Source: Rhizobium leguminosarum bv. trifolii WSM2297 (GTDB taxonomy: Bacteria > Pseudomonadota > Alphaproteobacteria > Rhizobiales > Rhizobiaceae). Taken from it: a stretch of 64,000 nucleotides of DNA. The notes under the pieces are model-generated. The model did no database searches and was not told the DNA's origin. It worked only from the letters and a program-made list of their open reading frames with translations. Of this stretch, positions 44,212 to 52,453 are shown one piece after another. The number at the start of each line of letters is the position of its first letter. Positions within the stretch are counted from its first letter, which is position 1. The position numbers and the translations under genes are program-made. Location: contig NZ_JH719393.1 in NCBI RefSeq assembly GCF_000271845.1, positions 1 to 64,000 of the forward strand, in the 5' to 3' direction.

Positions 44212-45098
44212 TTCGGCAATGTCCCGCCGAGGTTGACGCCCGGCTCCTTGATCATGTTGTTCTCGAGGCCCCACTTCTTCATGATGGCGGCATATGTGCC
44301 ATTATCCATCAGAAGCTTGACTGCGTCACGCAGCACCGCGCTGAGCGGCGAGCCTTGCGGAACGACGGCGCCCTGGTAGAGCGCTTCGAATCCGTTCTTC
44401 TGACCGACGCCGGTGAGCTCCAGCTGGCCTTTGGCCTGCGACACGAAATAGGTGAGCGGCGCCTGGGAGGAGAAGAAGGCATCCGAACGCTTGGAACGGA
44501 CAGCGAGGATCGAGCTCGGCTGATCGGTGAAGGACTGGACTTCGATCGGATCCTTGCCATCGGTCTTGCACTTCTCGGCCTGGACCTGGATGACCTTTTC
44601 TGCCGAGCCGCCAGCCATGACGGCGATACGGTTGCCGCAGGCGGTGTCGAGGGAGGTGATCGCCTTCGGGTTGCCCTTCTGGACCGCGAAAACCACGAAT
44701 TCCTGGACCCAATCGACGAAGTCGTTGGCCTCTTCACGGCTCTTGAAATCGCCGATGGGGCCGAAGGCGAACTGGTAGCGGCCGGAGTTAATGCCAGTGA
44801 GGAGGGCGGGCAGGCCGCCGACCGTCTCATGCTCGATCTTGATGCCGAGGATCTCTCCGAGCGCGTCGGTCAGGTCGGCGCTGGCACCGGTCATCTCGGT
44901 GCCGGTGACAATCTCATAGGGAGGGAAGGAACCGTTGTTGACGGAAATCATCTTGCCGGCGGTGCGGATCGCCTCTGGCAACTTGGCCTTCAGTTCCTCG
45001 TTGACCGAGAGTTTCGGCAGGCTTGCTTCTTGGGCGAAGGCTGCTCCGGAGAGCATGACGCCGGCCAGCGCAAGAGTGGTCATTTTCTTCATTTGCAT
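44208..45098 (-). CDS. Amino-acid-type ABC substrate-binding protein
   Basis: 296 aa. A signal peptide (MKKMTTLALAGVMLSGAAFAQ) is followed by a family 3 binding domain (NNGSFPPYEIVTGTEMTGAS, then DLTDALGEILGIKIE) with the usual VMAGGSAEKVIQ region. ATG 45098 is preferred because AGGGG then lies at about seven bases; the ATG at 45104 would abut the ribosome-binding site. Periplasmic receptor of the importer encoded downstream. The ligand is unknown; the amidohydrolase in the operon suggests an N-acylated amino acid. Confidence 0.92.
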   Translation of the reverse strand: MQMKKMTTLALAGVMLSGAAFAQEASLPKLSVNEELKAKLPEAIRTAGKMISVNNGSFPPYEIVTGTEMTGASADLTDALGEILGIKIEHETVGGLPALLTGINSGRYQFAFGPIGDFKSREEANDFVDWVQEFVVFAVQKGNPKAITSLDTACGNRIAVMAGGSAEKVIQVQAEKCKTDGKDPIEVQSFTDQPSSILAVRSKRSDAFFSSQAPLTYFVSQAKGQLELTGVGQKNGFEALYQGAVVPQGSPLSAVLRDAVKLLMDNGTYAAIMKKWGLENNMIKEPGVNLGGTLPK

Positions 45099-45131
45099 GG
45101 TCATTCCCCTTTTTGATTGTGCGTTTGGGTC

Positions 45132-46112
45132 TCAGGCGGCAGCCGCTATCGGCTTGCCGTCAGGATCGAGCGGAAACAGTTCTTCCGGCGTCATCAGCCG
45201 CGGCAGGATACCCTGCGCGTGCAGTTCCCCGGCGAAGTCGGCGATCATCTTTCGGTTGGGCGCAAAACCGCTCGCGTTCCAGCTTTGCGGCAGTTCGGCG
45301 GCGCATTTCAGCAGTTCGTCGAACATGAAAGGCGTCGTCTCGGCATATTTCCGCCGTTTGGAAAGCCACATGCGCTGCGATTCATCGATCAGGCAGCTGA
45401 GCTCCTCGATCACCCAGGGATGTTCGGTGGCGATGGCCGACTTGATGCCGATCAGGTGCATGCCGGGCACATAGCCCACGTCGTCGAAATAGCGACGTTC
45501 GGCACCGCGGAAGTCGGATAGCAGCTGTCGGAAAGGCGAGCTGCTGGCGAAATATCCTTCCGGCATGAAGGGTGTGAAGATCGCATCCAGCACACCTTCC
45601 TTCAGCAGGTCGACCATCGGCCGTTCGCCGGGGGCCGCTTCGATGCGGCCGGGACGGCCGAAACCGTCGAGGCGGTCGATGACGGGATGCGCGTCGGTCA
45701 GGCGGCCGGCGTACCACCGCGCATCCTCGACCTCGACGCCCTCACGGCGGATCGCGGCACGCGTCCAGGTGTTGCCGGAGTCGCGCCAGCCGGTCACGCC
45801 GATGCGCTTGCCGGCGAGATCGCCGAGTTCTTGAAGCTTGCTGTCCTTGGTCGTGACGATGCAGCGATGGCGGAAGCCGCGCATGATGAAGTTCGGAATG
45901 CCGGTGACGCTTTCGTCGCTGTCGATGCGAAGCTGCGTGTAGCGGCTGAAGGACATTTCCGCGGCATCATATTCGTCGCTCTTGCCAACATGCGAGATCA
46001 GCGTGCCCACACGATCGACCTTGATGTCGAGCTTCGGCGACGAGACGTCACCGAGAACCAGCGGGGTCATGTAGTCCCAGTCACGAAGGGCGAGGCGGAG
46101 CGTCAATGGCAT
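45132..46112 (-). CDS. 4,5-dihydroxyphthalate decarboxylase-like / NMT1-fold protein
   Basis: 326 aa without a signal peptide. The order of segments (LALRDWDYMTPLVLGDV, YDAAEMSFSRYTQLRID, GIPNFIMRGFRHRCIV, then LAGKRIGVTGWRDSGNTWTR) matches the family of dihydroxyphthalate decarboxylases and their binding-protein-like relatives. Whether it is an enzyme or a cytoplasmic binding protein cannot be told. It is the first gene of the ABC operon, 33 bases before the binding-protein gene, and faces the GntR-type gene across the promoter region containing an inverted repeat. Confidence 0.8.
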   Translation of the reverse strand: MPLTLRLALRDWDYMTPLVLGDVSSPKLDIKVDRVGTLISHVGKSDEYDAAEMSFSRYTQLRIDSDESVTGIPNFIMRGFRHRCIVTTKDSKLQELGDLAGKRIGVTGWRDSGNTWTRAAIRREGVEVEDARWYAGRLTDAHPVIDRLDGFGRPGRIEAAPGERPMVDLLKEGVLDAIFTPFMPEGYFASSSPFRQLLSDFRGAERRYFDDVGYVPGMHLIGIKSAIATEHPWVIEELSCLIDESQRMWLSKRRKYAETTPFMFDELLKCAAELPQSWNASGFAPNRKMIADFAGELHAQGILPRLMTPEELFPLDPDGKPIAAAA

Positions 46113-46150
46113 CGGAATTTCTCATTTAAAAGCTTGTTTTCGAAATGGGT

Positions 46151-46198
46151 AAATGTTCAAATCAGATTGATCAAATGTTATTACGTTATTGAACATTT
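46151..46198. promoter_or_regulatory. 10-bp inverted repeat between the ABC operon and GntR gene, candidate operator
   Basis: AAATGTTCAA (46151-46160) and TTGAACATTT (46189-46198) are perfect inverted copies. A related half-site (TCAAATGTTA) lies at 46171-46180, and an ATCA-n3-TGAT palindrome at 46161-46171. Its position in the divergent promoter suggests binding by the MocR-type regulator. Confidence 0.55.
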
Positions 46199-46214
46199 AA
46201 AAAATGGCGCGAAA

Positions 46215-47543
46215 ATGAGCGAGATTAAGGGCGCAGCCTGGTTTGCTGAAAATTTGAATGATCGTACGATTCGCGGAATCGCGATCCAAACCAGTGCCTT
46301 GATCCGGGCCGGAGCCCTGCCTGTGGGTACCAAATTGCCGGCGATCCGCGACCTCGCCTTTGCGCTCGGAATTAGCCCGGCAACCATCTCGGAAGCCTGG
46401 AGCGAATTGCGGCGGCAGAAAATCATCAGCGGTCGGGGCCGAAACGGTACCTGGGTGAGCGGCGACCGCTTCATCGCCAAGCCGGAGCGTCTGGCAAGCG
46501 TTGGTGATTATGGCGAGGGCGTTCTGGATCTGACGGCAGCAGTGCCGGATGTCCGGCTGCTGCCGAAACTTGGCGAGGCGATGGCCCATGGCGCGAATGC
46601 GGAGAATGTGAACAGCTACCAGCGCAGCCGCATTCTGCCGGAGCTCGAAGAAGCTGTCAGGCGCTCTTGGCCATATCAGCCGGAAGCATTCCTTGCGACA
46701 AATGGCGGCTACAATGCCGTCTATACGCTGATCCATGCCCTAGTGACGCCGGGCGCTTCGGTCGCAATCGAAATGCCGACGGGCATGCGGCTTCTCGATA
46801 TTCTCGAAGATCGCGGGGTCCGTATCCTGCCGATCCAGTGCGACGGCGAGGGACCCGTGCCGGCATCGCTGGAGGACGCGATGAAGTACCGGCCGGCCGC
46901 CTTCATCTTCCAGCCGCGCGTTCACTCCGTCACCGGTCAAAGCGTCAGTGCCGCGCGGATAAAAAAACTGGGCGCGATCCTCGAAGATAGCGATACGCTG
47001 ATCGTGGAGGATGACGGGGTGGCCGACATCTCGTCGGCGCAGCGCCACTCGCTCGGCTCACTCTATCGCGACCGTGTCATTCACATCCTGTCCTTCTCGA
47101 AGACGCACGGGCCCGACCTCAGGCTCGCCGTATTGTCCGGTTCGCGGGCACTGATCGAGCAGATCCAGTCCTACCGCGCCTTCAGCGCCGGATGGACGAG
47201 CCGCATCCTGCAATCGGCCGCGGCCTGGCTGCTGCGCGATCCGGCAACGGACGAGACGCTCTTGCGAGCCCGCGACCTCTACCTCAAACGCCGTGCGGCA
47301 CTCATCGATGCGCTGGCCGAGCGCGGCGTCGAAGCCGCCCATGGCGGTGGCCTTTGCGCCTGGATCCCAGTGTCCTCGGAACCATTTGCGCTGGTCACGC
47401 TCGCAGCGAGGGGCATCGCGGTTCATCCGGGAGCGAAATTCTCGGTTCTGCCGAGCAGCCACCTGCGTGTGGCGACGGCCAATTTGACCGATCGCTGCCA
47501 GGAAGTCGCCGACGGCATTGCGCTCGCCGCCGTGCATCGGTGA
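46215..47543 (+). CDS. MocR-type GntR regulator with aminotransferase domain
   Basis: 442 aa. N-terminal winged HTH of GntR type (PVGTKLPAIRDLAFALGISP then ATISEAWSELRRQKII) and a fold-type I aminotransferase-like domain with the PLP-lysine segment HILSFSKTHGPDLRLAVLSG. This is the MocR plan, in which the PLP domain senses an amino acid or PLP adduct. The first ATG with family-like sequence is at 46215; the open frame upstream lies antisense to the divergent gene. It is divergent from the ABC/amidohydrolase operon, the presumed target, with the operator-like repeat between. Confidence 0.93.
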   Translation: MSEIKGAAWFAENLNDRTIRGIAIQTSALIRAGALPVGTKLPAIRDLAFALGISPATISEAWSELRRQKIISGRGRNGTWVSGDRFIAKPERLASVGDYGEGVLDLTAAVPDVRLLPKLGEAMAHGANAENVNSYQRSRILPELEEAVRRSWPYQPEAFLATNGGYNAVYTLIHALVTPGASVAIEMPTGMRLLDILEDRGVRILPIQCDGEGPVPASLEDAMKYRPAAFIFQPRVHSVTGQSVSAARIKKLGAILEDSDTLIVEDDGVADISSAQRHSLGSLYRDRVIHILSFSKTHGPDLRLAVLSGSRALIEQIQSYRAFSAGWTSRILQSAAAWLLRDPATDETLLRARDLYLKRRAALIDALAERGVEAAHGGGLCAWIPVSSEPFALVTLAARGIAVHPGAKFSVLPSSHLRVATANLTDRCQEVADGIALAAVHR

Positions 47544-47886
47544 AGGGGGCGTTATTCGCCGGGGGGCGGCCGGTGGCGAGTTCCATCTTGCGGAATAGTA
47601 TCATGGGCGAGAACCGATGATCGCGATCCTTAATAGGCGTAACTTTATTAGCGATCCGTCCGCGCCCACCTGCCCAACCGGGCGGTTTAGATCGAAGAAG
47701 GCGATCACGCCGCATTGAAAGGCTTTGACGCCGCTGCCTGGCTGAACTGATTTGAAAGATGCGGGCCTGCGCCGAGGCGAGACGCTTTTCCGCCCGCTCA
47801 TGCAGCCGCCGATCATTCAAATCCTTGAATGCCGGTCCACCGGCGCAATCTGCGACTTCGCGCATCAGAAACTGGAACCGCGACAC
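47544..47886. other. Stretch between convergent genes, weak minus-strand frame
   Basis: A minus-strand frame starting with GTG at 47886, directly after the HipA-type stop (TAAGTG), reads MREVADCAGGPAFKDLNDRR and LHERAEKRLASAQARIFQ before running into the 3' end of the GntR gene. The first 60 codons look protein-like, but there is no clear ribosome-binding site and I do not recognise a family. It could be a decayed third gene of the HipA locus. Confidence 0.3.
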
Positions 47887-49728
47887 TTATTCAAAAGTGG
47901 CCAAGCGCTCGCGAACAATCTCCCGCATCTGAGACGCCCGTTCCGCGCCGACTGAACCGTCTTTCAGCGGGTCCGGCAAAGCAAGTTCATCTAGCCCGCG
48001 CGCAAGCGCCGCCGTCATTTCATCCATAGTGGAATCCGCAGCCGCCGCCGGGATACCCGCCGTCGCCGCAAAACGCCTGAAATCCGCCCTCTTTAACCGT
48101 TCGTCCTTGCCGCTGATTTTGAGAGCCATGTGGTCGTTCTGCAGGTTCGGAAACACCCGCGTCGTCACTGCGTCGTAGAGCGGTGCCATGCGGACCGAGC
48201 CAAAATCTCCGCGGCCTGGCTCTGCGATCTTCAATACGGCCATATTCTTGAGGTGCATGTCGCCATCCGCGATCAGCCATGCGAACAATGCCCGCCTCAA
48301 AACCACTAGCAGGTCAGCGTCGGCGTCCGTGGAAAGCGGGCGCAGCGCGGACGCGATCCGTTCCATGGTGCCCGTGTATTTGTCTTCAGGCCGGACGCCC
48401 AGAACGGACGCCATGTCCTCGAGCGCCAGACGGCGGATATCGTCAAGGCTGGTGCGGACATCGAACCGCTCAACCGCAAGCGCATGGGGCATTCCATCCG
48501 GCATAGCGACGAGCGCAATGGCTGGGACTATGAACCCGGCCGCCCGGCCAAGTTCCATGGATTGCCATTCGATCGCGGGCAGCGCCTCGAACCCCGATGT
48601 TCCGGCGGGTTTGAGAATATGCGTGAATGGTTTGTTCGCGCTGGGCATCAGGGCGCCGTCCGCATCGAGGAACATCGGCGCCTTGATTTGCACGCCTGAC
48701 AGGCGCGGTGTCGCGCCCGTCGCGAAGATTTTTGCCAGGTTCTGTTCGAACGTGTCCTGGATGTCGCCGCGGCCTGGACCGGCATAGGTCCCTGTGAACA
48801 AGTGATTTGCCGTGAAGCCATTCAGCCTTGTCAGCAAAACATCGGCCGGAAGGGTCGGCAGTTCGCTTGCCCGCTCCACAATCGTGATGTTCGACATGTA
48901 GCGCTTGCCGGTACGCAGTTCCGCCCGCTCATCGGGGCTGTTCAATACCCTGCTCAGCCAGCCTTCCGGCAGCAGTGATTCAATGAAGGGAGGCAATCTG
49001 CCGGGCGCAGTCTGGCGCACGAGCGGGGGGCCGTCCGGATCGGACGCCTTCCATCGCCATTCAAAGCCATCATGCGCCAGGTTGCCGATCGGCGCCCCGT
49101 GCCACGCCACGATCAGGTCGAGCGCGGCCTGGTTGGTCACTGCCATGGCGGCCGCCGGCGTCCGTTTGAGGAAACGCTCGGCCGCACTGCCTTCGTCAAG
49201 CCAGTCATTGTCGCGGGCAAGCTTGAACACTGCATCGGCTGCGTTCTCCGGACTCCCGTATTCTTCAATCAGCCGCGCAACGATTGCCTCTTTCATGTCG
49301 TCGTCGAACGAGGCCGCATGCTCACTGCGAATGCGGAAGGCCTCCAGAAAACGCTGGCGCAGCGAAGATACGTCCACGCGGAACTCGCCCAGGTCGTCGC
49401 CGACGGCAGCCTGCGCGACAGAAGGGCGGTCCGGCGCTTTATTCTGAATGATTTCGAGCGTCCTGATGCGCTGCCGCTGCACGCGACGGCCGGTCAGGAA
49501 CAGGCGACCGTCGCGCATCGGGCCGAGCAGGACAGCGCTGGCAGCCGACAGGTAGGCGTTCGGATAGAGGTATTTGGCGATGCGTACAGCATGGGTCCGT
49601 ACCGTCTGGTCTATATTATCGTCGGCATCGACGTAGATACCGCGCATGAGATGGACCAATTTCCCGGCCTCCGCTTGGCGGTGACCACGCACTTTATCAA
49701 TGTTTTCGCCGACCAGATAAAGGGACAT
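47887..49728 (-). CDS. HipA-family kinase with N-terminal AbiEi-like domain
   Basis: 613 aa, about 170 longer than classic HipA. Residues about 25-90 (MRGIYVDADDNIDQTVRTHA, YLYPNAYLSAASAVLLGP) resemble the AbiEi-type antitoxin/regulator domain. Residues about 200-335 resemble the HipA N-terminal subdomain. The kinase core has the P-loop-like segment RLSGVQIKAP (near 345), ATP-site Lys in HILKPAG (near 373), catalytic loop FAWLIADGDMHLKNMA (near 485-496) and metal Asp in PLYDAVTT (near 515). HipA kinases phosphorylate glutamyl-tRNA synthetase and induce dormancy. No separate HipB antitoxin gene is present; the N-terminal domain may take that role. Two palindromic boxes precede the start. Confidence 0.85.
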   Translation of the reverse strand: MSLYLVGENIDKVRGHRQAEAGKLVHLMRGIYVDADDNIDQTVRTHAVRIAKYLYPNAYLSAASAVLLGPMRDGRLFLTGRRVQRQRIRTLEIIQNKAPDRPSVAQAAVGDDLGEFRVDVSSLRQRFLEAFRIRSEHAASFDDDMKEAIVARLIEEYGSPENAADAVFKLARDNDWLDEGSAAERFLKRTPAAAMAVTNQAALDLIVAWHGAPIGNLAHDGFEWRWKASDPDGPPLVRQTAPGRLPPFIESLLPEGWLSRVLNSPDERAELRTGKRYMSNITIVERASELPTLPADVLLTRLNGFTANHLFTGTYAGPGRGDIQDTFEQNLAKIFATGATPRLSGVQIKAPMFLDADGALMPSANKPFTHILKPAGTSGFEALPAIEWQSMELGRAAGFIVPAIALVAMPDGMPHALAVERFDVRTSLDDIRRLALEDMASVLGVRPEDKYTGTMERIASALRPLSTDADADLLVVLRRALFAWLIADGDMHLKNMAVLKIAEPGRGDFGSVRMAPLYDAVTTRVFPNLQNDHMALKISGKDERLKRADFRRFAATAGIPAAAADSTMDEMTAALARGLDELALPDPLKDGSVGAERASQMREIVRERLATFE

Positions 49729-49818
49729 GATGTAACTTTCGCGTATTTCAGATACGGGAAAGTTACATCATTTATCTGGAATTTCAAGAAATGAAACTTT
49801 CGCGTATCTCAGATACGC
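49729..49818. promoter_or_regulatory. Two palindromic operator-like boxes upstream of the HipA-type gene
   Basis: Box 1 core at 49741-49757 (GCGTATTT-C-AGATACGG) lies inside a perfect 12-bp inverted repeat (GATGTAACTTTC at 49729-49740, inverse at 49758-49769). Box 2 at 49802-49818 is a perfect 17-bp palindrome (GCGTATCT-C-AGATACGC), also preceded by ACTTTC. The centres are 61 bp apart, close to six helical turns. The arrangement starts at the base before the start codon. It looks like an autoregulatory toxin-antitoxin operator. Confidence 0.75.
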
Positions 49819-49896
49819 AATAGTTTCAATTTCGAAATCTCTTAATCGGGTCGATGACCTGGCCATAGGGCAGTCGAGGGCCGGCCATCTCCCACG

Positions 49897-50751
49897 CTAT
49901 TCTCGTATCTCGACCACCTTGACCGACACGTCCATTTCCACGAAATCTTGCGGCGTTCCAGCATATCCGCCGGTCACAGGCATGATCTGGCCATTGTTGC
50001 GGGCAAACGCCACGGAAATGAGACAGGCTGCTCCCACCCTGCGGTGGGTGGGATCAAACGCGATCCAGCCTGCTCCGGGGAGATAGACTTCCGCCCAGGC
50101 ATGCGTCGATCCGCCGTCATCGACCGAGGCTTGAGGGTCGTAGAGATAGCCGGAGACAGCACGGGCACCGAAGCCCAGGCAGCGCACCGCCTCGATGAAG
50201 AGCGCCGCAATGTCCCTGCATGAGCCGCTTGCGAGTTCAAGTGTTTGTTCGGGCGACTGCGTGCCTTCTTCATCTCGGATACGGTAGGTGACCTTTGTGA
50301 GAATGCCGGCGTTCAAATCCTTGAGGAGTGACAGCGTGTCGGTCGGGTTGCTGCGCACAAACGCTCTTGCCCAACCCGACACCGCGCCACCGGAAGAGGT
50401 CGCAACAGCAAATGCGCCAAGGTCGGTTTTGTCTTCGCTTGAATAGGTGAAGGGATAGGTGTGGGCCGAAATGTCGATATTGAAAACAGGCCAAGGGTCG
50501 GCGGTCTGCTCGACAACGGCGTCACTGGAGATCATCAATTCCGAGGCTTGTTCAGAAAACGTCACCGTGGCTATCGTGTTGCCGAAAACGTCCTGCGCCC
50601 AGTCGATCGATCCCCGCGCAGAGCAGTCGATTCCGAAAGACAAGGTTCGAAGATGTTGGGCGGTTCGGGGCGACAGTATCAATCGGTGCGCAAGCAGCCC
50701 GACGGGTCGGGCGTAACGGTAAAGTGTTCGATGCTTGATCTGAAGTTTCAT
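49897..50751 (-). CDS. Transglutaminase-like family protein
   Basis: 284 aa. The N-terminal beta domain (MKLQIKHRTLYRYARPVGLL) precedes a transglutaminase-like core with catalytic Cys in ELASGSCRDIAALFIEAVRC, His in STHAWAEVYLPGAGW and Asp in FDPTH. No signal peptide, so it is cytoplasmic and likely a protease- or amidase-like enzyme, as known for this bacterial family, often near circularly permuted ATP-grasp genes (not present here). Its start overlaps the stop of the small upstream ORF (TAATG), suggesting coupling. Confidence 0.92.
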   Translation of the reverse strand: MKLQIKHRTLYRYARPVGLLAHRLILSPRTAQHLRTLSFGIDCSARGSIDWAQDVFGNTIATVTFSEQASELMISSDAVVEQTADPWPVFNIDISAHTYPFTYSSEDKTDLGAFAVATSSGGAVSGWARAFVRSNPTDTLSLLKDLNAGILTKVTYRIRDEEGTQSPEQTLELASGSCRDIAALFIEAVRCLGFGARAVSGYLYDPQASVDDGGSTHAWAEVYLPGAGWIAFDPTHRRVGAACLISVAFARNNGQIMPVTGGYAGTPQDFVEMDVSVKVVEIRE

Positions 50752-51104
50752 TATGGTCTCCCGAACATCGTAGGGTCCGGCTCAGCGAAGGCATGGGCTA
50801 TCGAAACGACACCCGCAACCGGGCTCCCGTTGCGGGCGCGATCGTGGCCATGGCGCTCCCACGCTCGGCCGATCCCAACCAATTTCGCGTCGCCCCTCGG
50901 ATATAATCTGCTGTGACTGAAATCCGACCCTCGGTTGTGGCGAGGTCGGGTAGCGGACCGAGCCGGTGAACTCTGCGGCAGCTGAGCATCTTTGAGTGCC
51001 GCCTGGGTCACGACGACGCATGCTGGGAGGAGCTGCCCGCCCATAACCACCATGCCGTTGTCGCCGATCAGGTTGAAACGATTGGGAAGAACGTCCAGCG
51101 ACAT
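50751..51104 (-). CDS. Hypothetical protein upstream of the transglutaminase gene (117 aa)
   Basis: The N-terminus (MSLDVLPNRFNLIGDNGMVV, MGGQLLPACVVVTQAAL) is protein-like, and the start at 51104 has a strong AAGGAG at seven bases. The rest is basic, low in hydrophobic residues, and may be a frameshifted tail. The stop codon overlaps the start of the transglutaminase gene (TAATG at 50749-50753), which argues for an operon. I recognise no family. Confidence 0.45.
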   Translation of the reverse strand: MSLDVLPNRFNLIGDNGMVVMGGQLLPACVVVTQAALKDAQLPQSSPARSATRPRHNRGSDFSHSRLYPRGDAKLVGIGRAWERHGHDRARNGSPVAGVVSIAHAFAEPDPTMFGRP

Positions 51105-51441
51105 GCATGCTCCTTTCCGGAGTTGCAGCCTTCTAACATGCTGTGCGTTCCATTGATACGCAGCACATTCTTATGGCGGCTGACCATTCTTTTCCGCGAT
51201 CGCCTGAAGCGCTGCGGGCGGGGCTGCGGGATCACGCAGGCGATGGCTGAATCGGCCAACCGCAATTCGTGGGGAACGAGCCGCGGAAAATCGCTTTCGC
51301 CATTCGAGCGTGCGCGCATAGTCCTCATCCCTTCAAGAAGAGCTTCGCTAATCCTCAGACGATTGCACTGTATGATAGCTTGTAAGACCCAGGCGCGCGT
51401 GAACATCAGGCCGTCAGATTGGCTCGGAACCTGCGGCCGAA
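51105..51441. other. Intergenic stretch without a clear gene
   Basis: Between two minus-strand small genes. Frames on both strands lack ribosome-binding sites and family-like sequence. It probably contains the promoter of the 51104/transglutaminase unit near its left end; no motif stands out. Confidence 0.45.
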
Positions 51442-51678
51442 TCAGTGCACAGAGTAGGACGACGGCGCGTTGATGCGAGTGGCGGCCAGCCCGACATAGG
51501 TCCCGATCAAGATCGTTGCCATCACCTCCACCGATCGGCAACCGCGGTCGTAGAGCTCGATCGCCGCATCGCAGAGAAACGACGACACCTGATCGTCCCA
51601 TTCGACCTCATAGTACCGATACCATTCTCGGACAGCTTTCGACATGATGCGATAGTCGTTCGGATTGTCCCTTGTCAT
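51442..51678 (-). CDS. Small hypothetical protein (78 aa)
   Basis: An acidic to neutral helical protein with aromatic residues (SKAVREWYRYYEVEWDDQVS) followed by CDAAIELYDRGCRSVEVMAT and a hydrophobic C-terminal segment (LIGTYVGLAATRI) too short to be sure of membrane insertion. The sequence has a clear protein-like pattern and good codon use. No family recognised; it has the character of small rhizobial stress-related proteins. Confidence 0.6.
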   Translation of the reverse strand: MTRDNPNDYRIMSKAVREWYRYYEVEWDDQVSSFLCDAAIELYDRGCRSVEVMATILIGTYVGLAATRINAPSSYSVH

Positions 51679-51762
51679 GGAAGACCTCAGAAAGGCTCCT
51701 GCTTCGACGTGGCGAGCTGAGAGATCGCCGGGTTGATCTTGAGGCCGGGATTGGCGCTCGGA

Positions 51763-51945
51763 TTAGCGCCGGCCGATTTCGGCTTCGACCTTCTTACGGG
51801 AGTTTCCGGCGCTCTTGACCGCTTTTTTGACGGTATCCTTCGAGACGCTTTCCTTCTTCGCTTCGTATTGCACCTCGTGATCCTGGCCGCCCGCCACGCG
51901 GGCGCGATCTTGTGCGCGGCCTCGGGATGTCTGTGTCGTTGCCAT
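51763..51945 (-). CDS. DUF3606-like small basic protein (60 aa)
   Basis: MATTQTSRGRAQDRARVAGG, then the core QDHEVQYEAKKESVSKDTVK and KAVKSAGNSRKKVEAEIGRR. The E-V-x-Y-x-A-K-K pattern followed by a helix and GNSRKKVE fits the DUF3606 family of small proteins, common next to Ku genes and in stress regulons of rhizobia. ATG 51945 has GGGAG eight bases upstream. A candidate EcfG-type promoter lies just upstream. Function unknown; very basic, possibly nucleic-acid associated. Confidence 0.8.
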   Translation of the reverse strand: MATTQTSRGRAQDRARVAGGQDHEVQYEAKKESVSKDTVKKAVKSAGNSRKKVEAEIGRR

Positions 51946-52453
51946 CGAGTTTCTCCCTTGATGAAGTTCGCAAGAGAAACTCGCTACGATTCCAGTGGTT
52001 CCTCGACACAACGACTGTCCGTCATACTGCGCTTGAAGCGACGGCCGTACCCGCTATGCATTGTCGAACGAAGTGAATGAGGATGACGATGCGGTACCTA
52101 TGGACACTGGAGCGCGACGGGCGGGAATCACGCGGTGGTCTCGATACTGGCGATGCCTTCATCGAGTTTCTCCGCACCGAGGAACCACCAGGATCATGCA
52201 GCCGGATTGGATCGTGACCACGCGTCAGATGGAAGAACAGGATCACGGTGTTGCCGTTCATTCCTCGCCTCTCGGTTGGACGCTCCGCGCAAAGCCCATA
52301 GCGTAACTTCTGCTCAACCATCAGACACGGTTTCAACCCGGAATCAATCTGTGAACGCAATTCCATAAGTTATTGAAAATTGATTCGTTTCGAGTCGGAA
52401 CGAATCATCCTGAGACGTCTTTGAGTCGCGACAAGGTGATTCGGAGAAACGTC
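51946..52453. other. Divergent intergenic region before the Ku genes
   Basis: Contains the candidate promoter for the DUF3606 gene (51977-52002). It also has a weak 42-codon plus-strand ORF (52089-52217, MRYLWTLERDGRESRGG) with GAGGA upstream, which I cannot support further. A GGAAC at about 52398 lies 56 bases before the first Ku start but without a clear matching -10 box. Confidence 0.45.
51977..52002 (-). promoter_or_regulatory. Candidate EcfG-type promoter of the DUF3606 gene
   Basis: Minus strand: GGAAC (52002-51998), 16-base spacer, AGTTT (51981-51977), about 32 bases before the start codon. The same -35 and nearly the same -10 as the element before the DUF2934-receiver gene. Confidence 0.4.

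Noticed and set aside
45687..46214. N-terminal extension of the MocR-type regulator
   Set aside because: The extension is antisense to the decarboxylase-like gene; family sequence starts at 46215.
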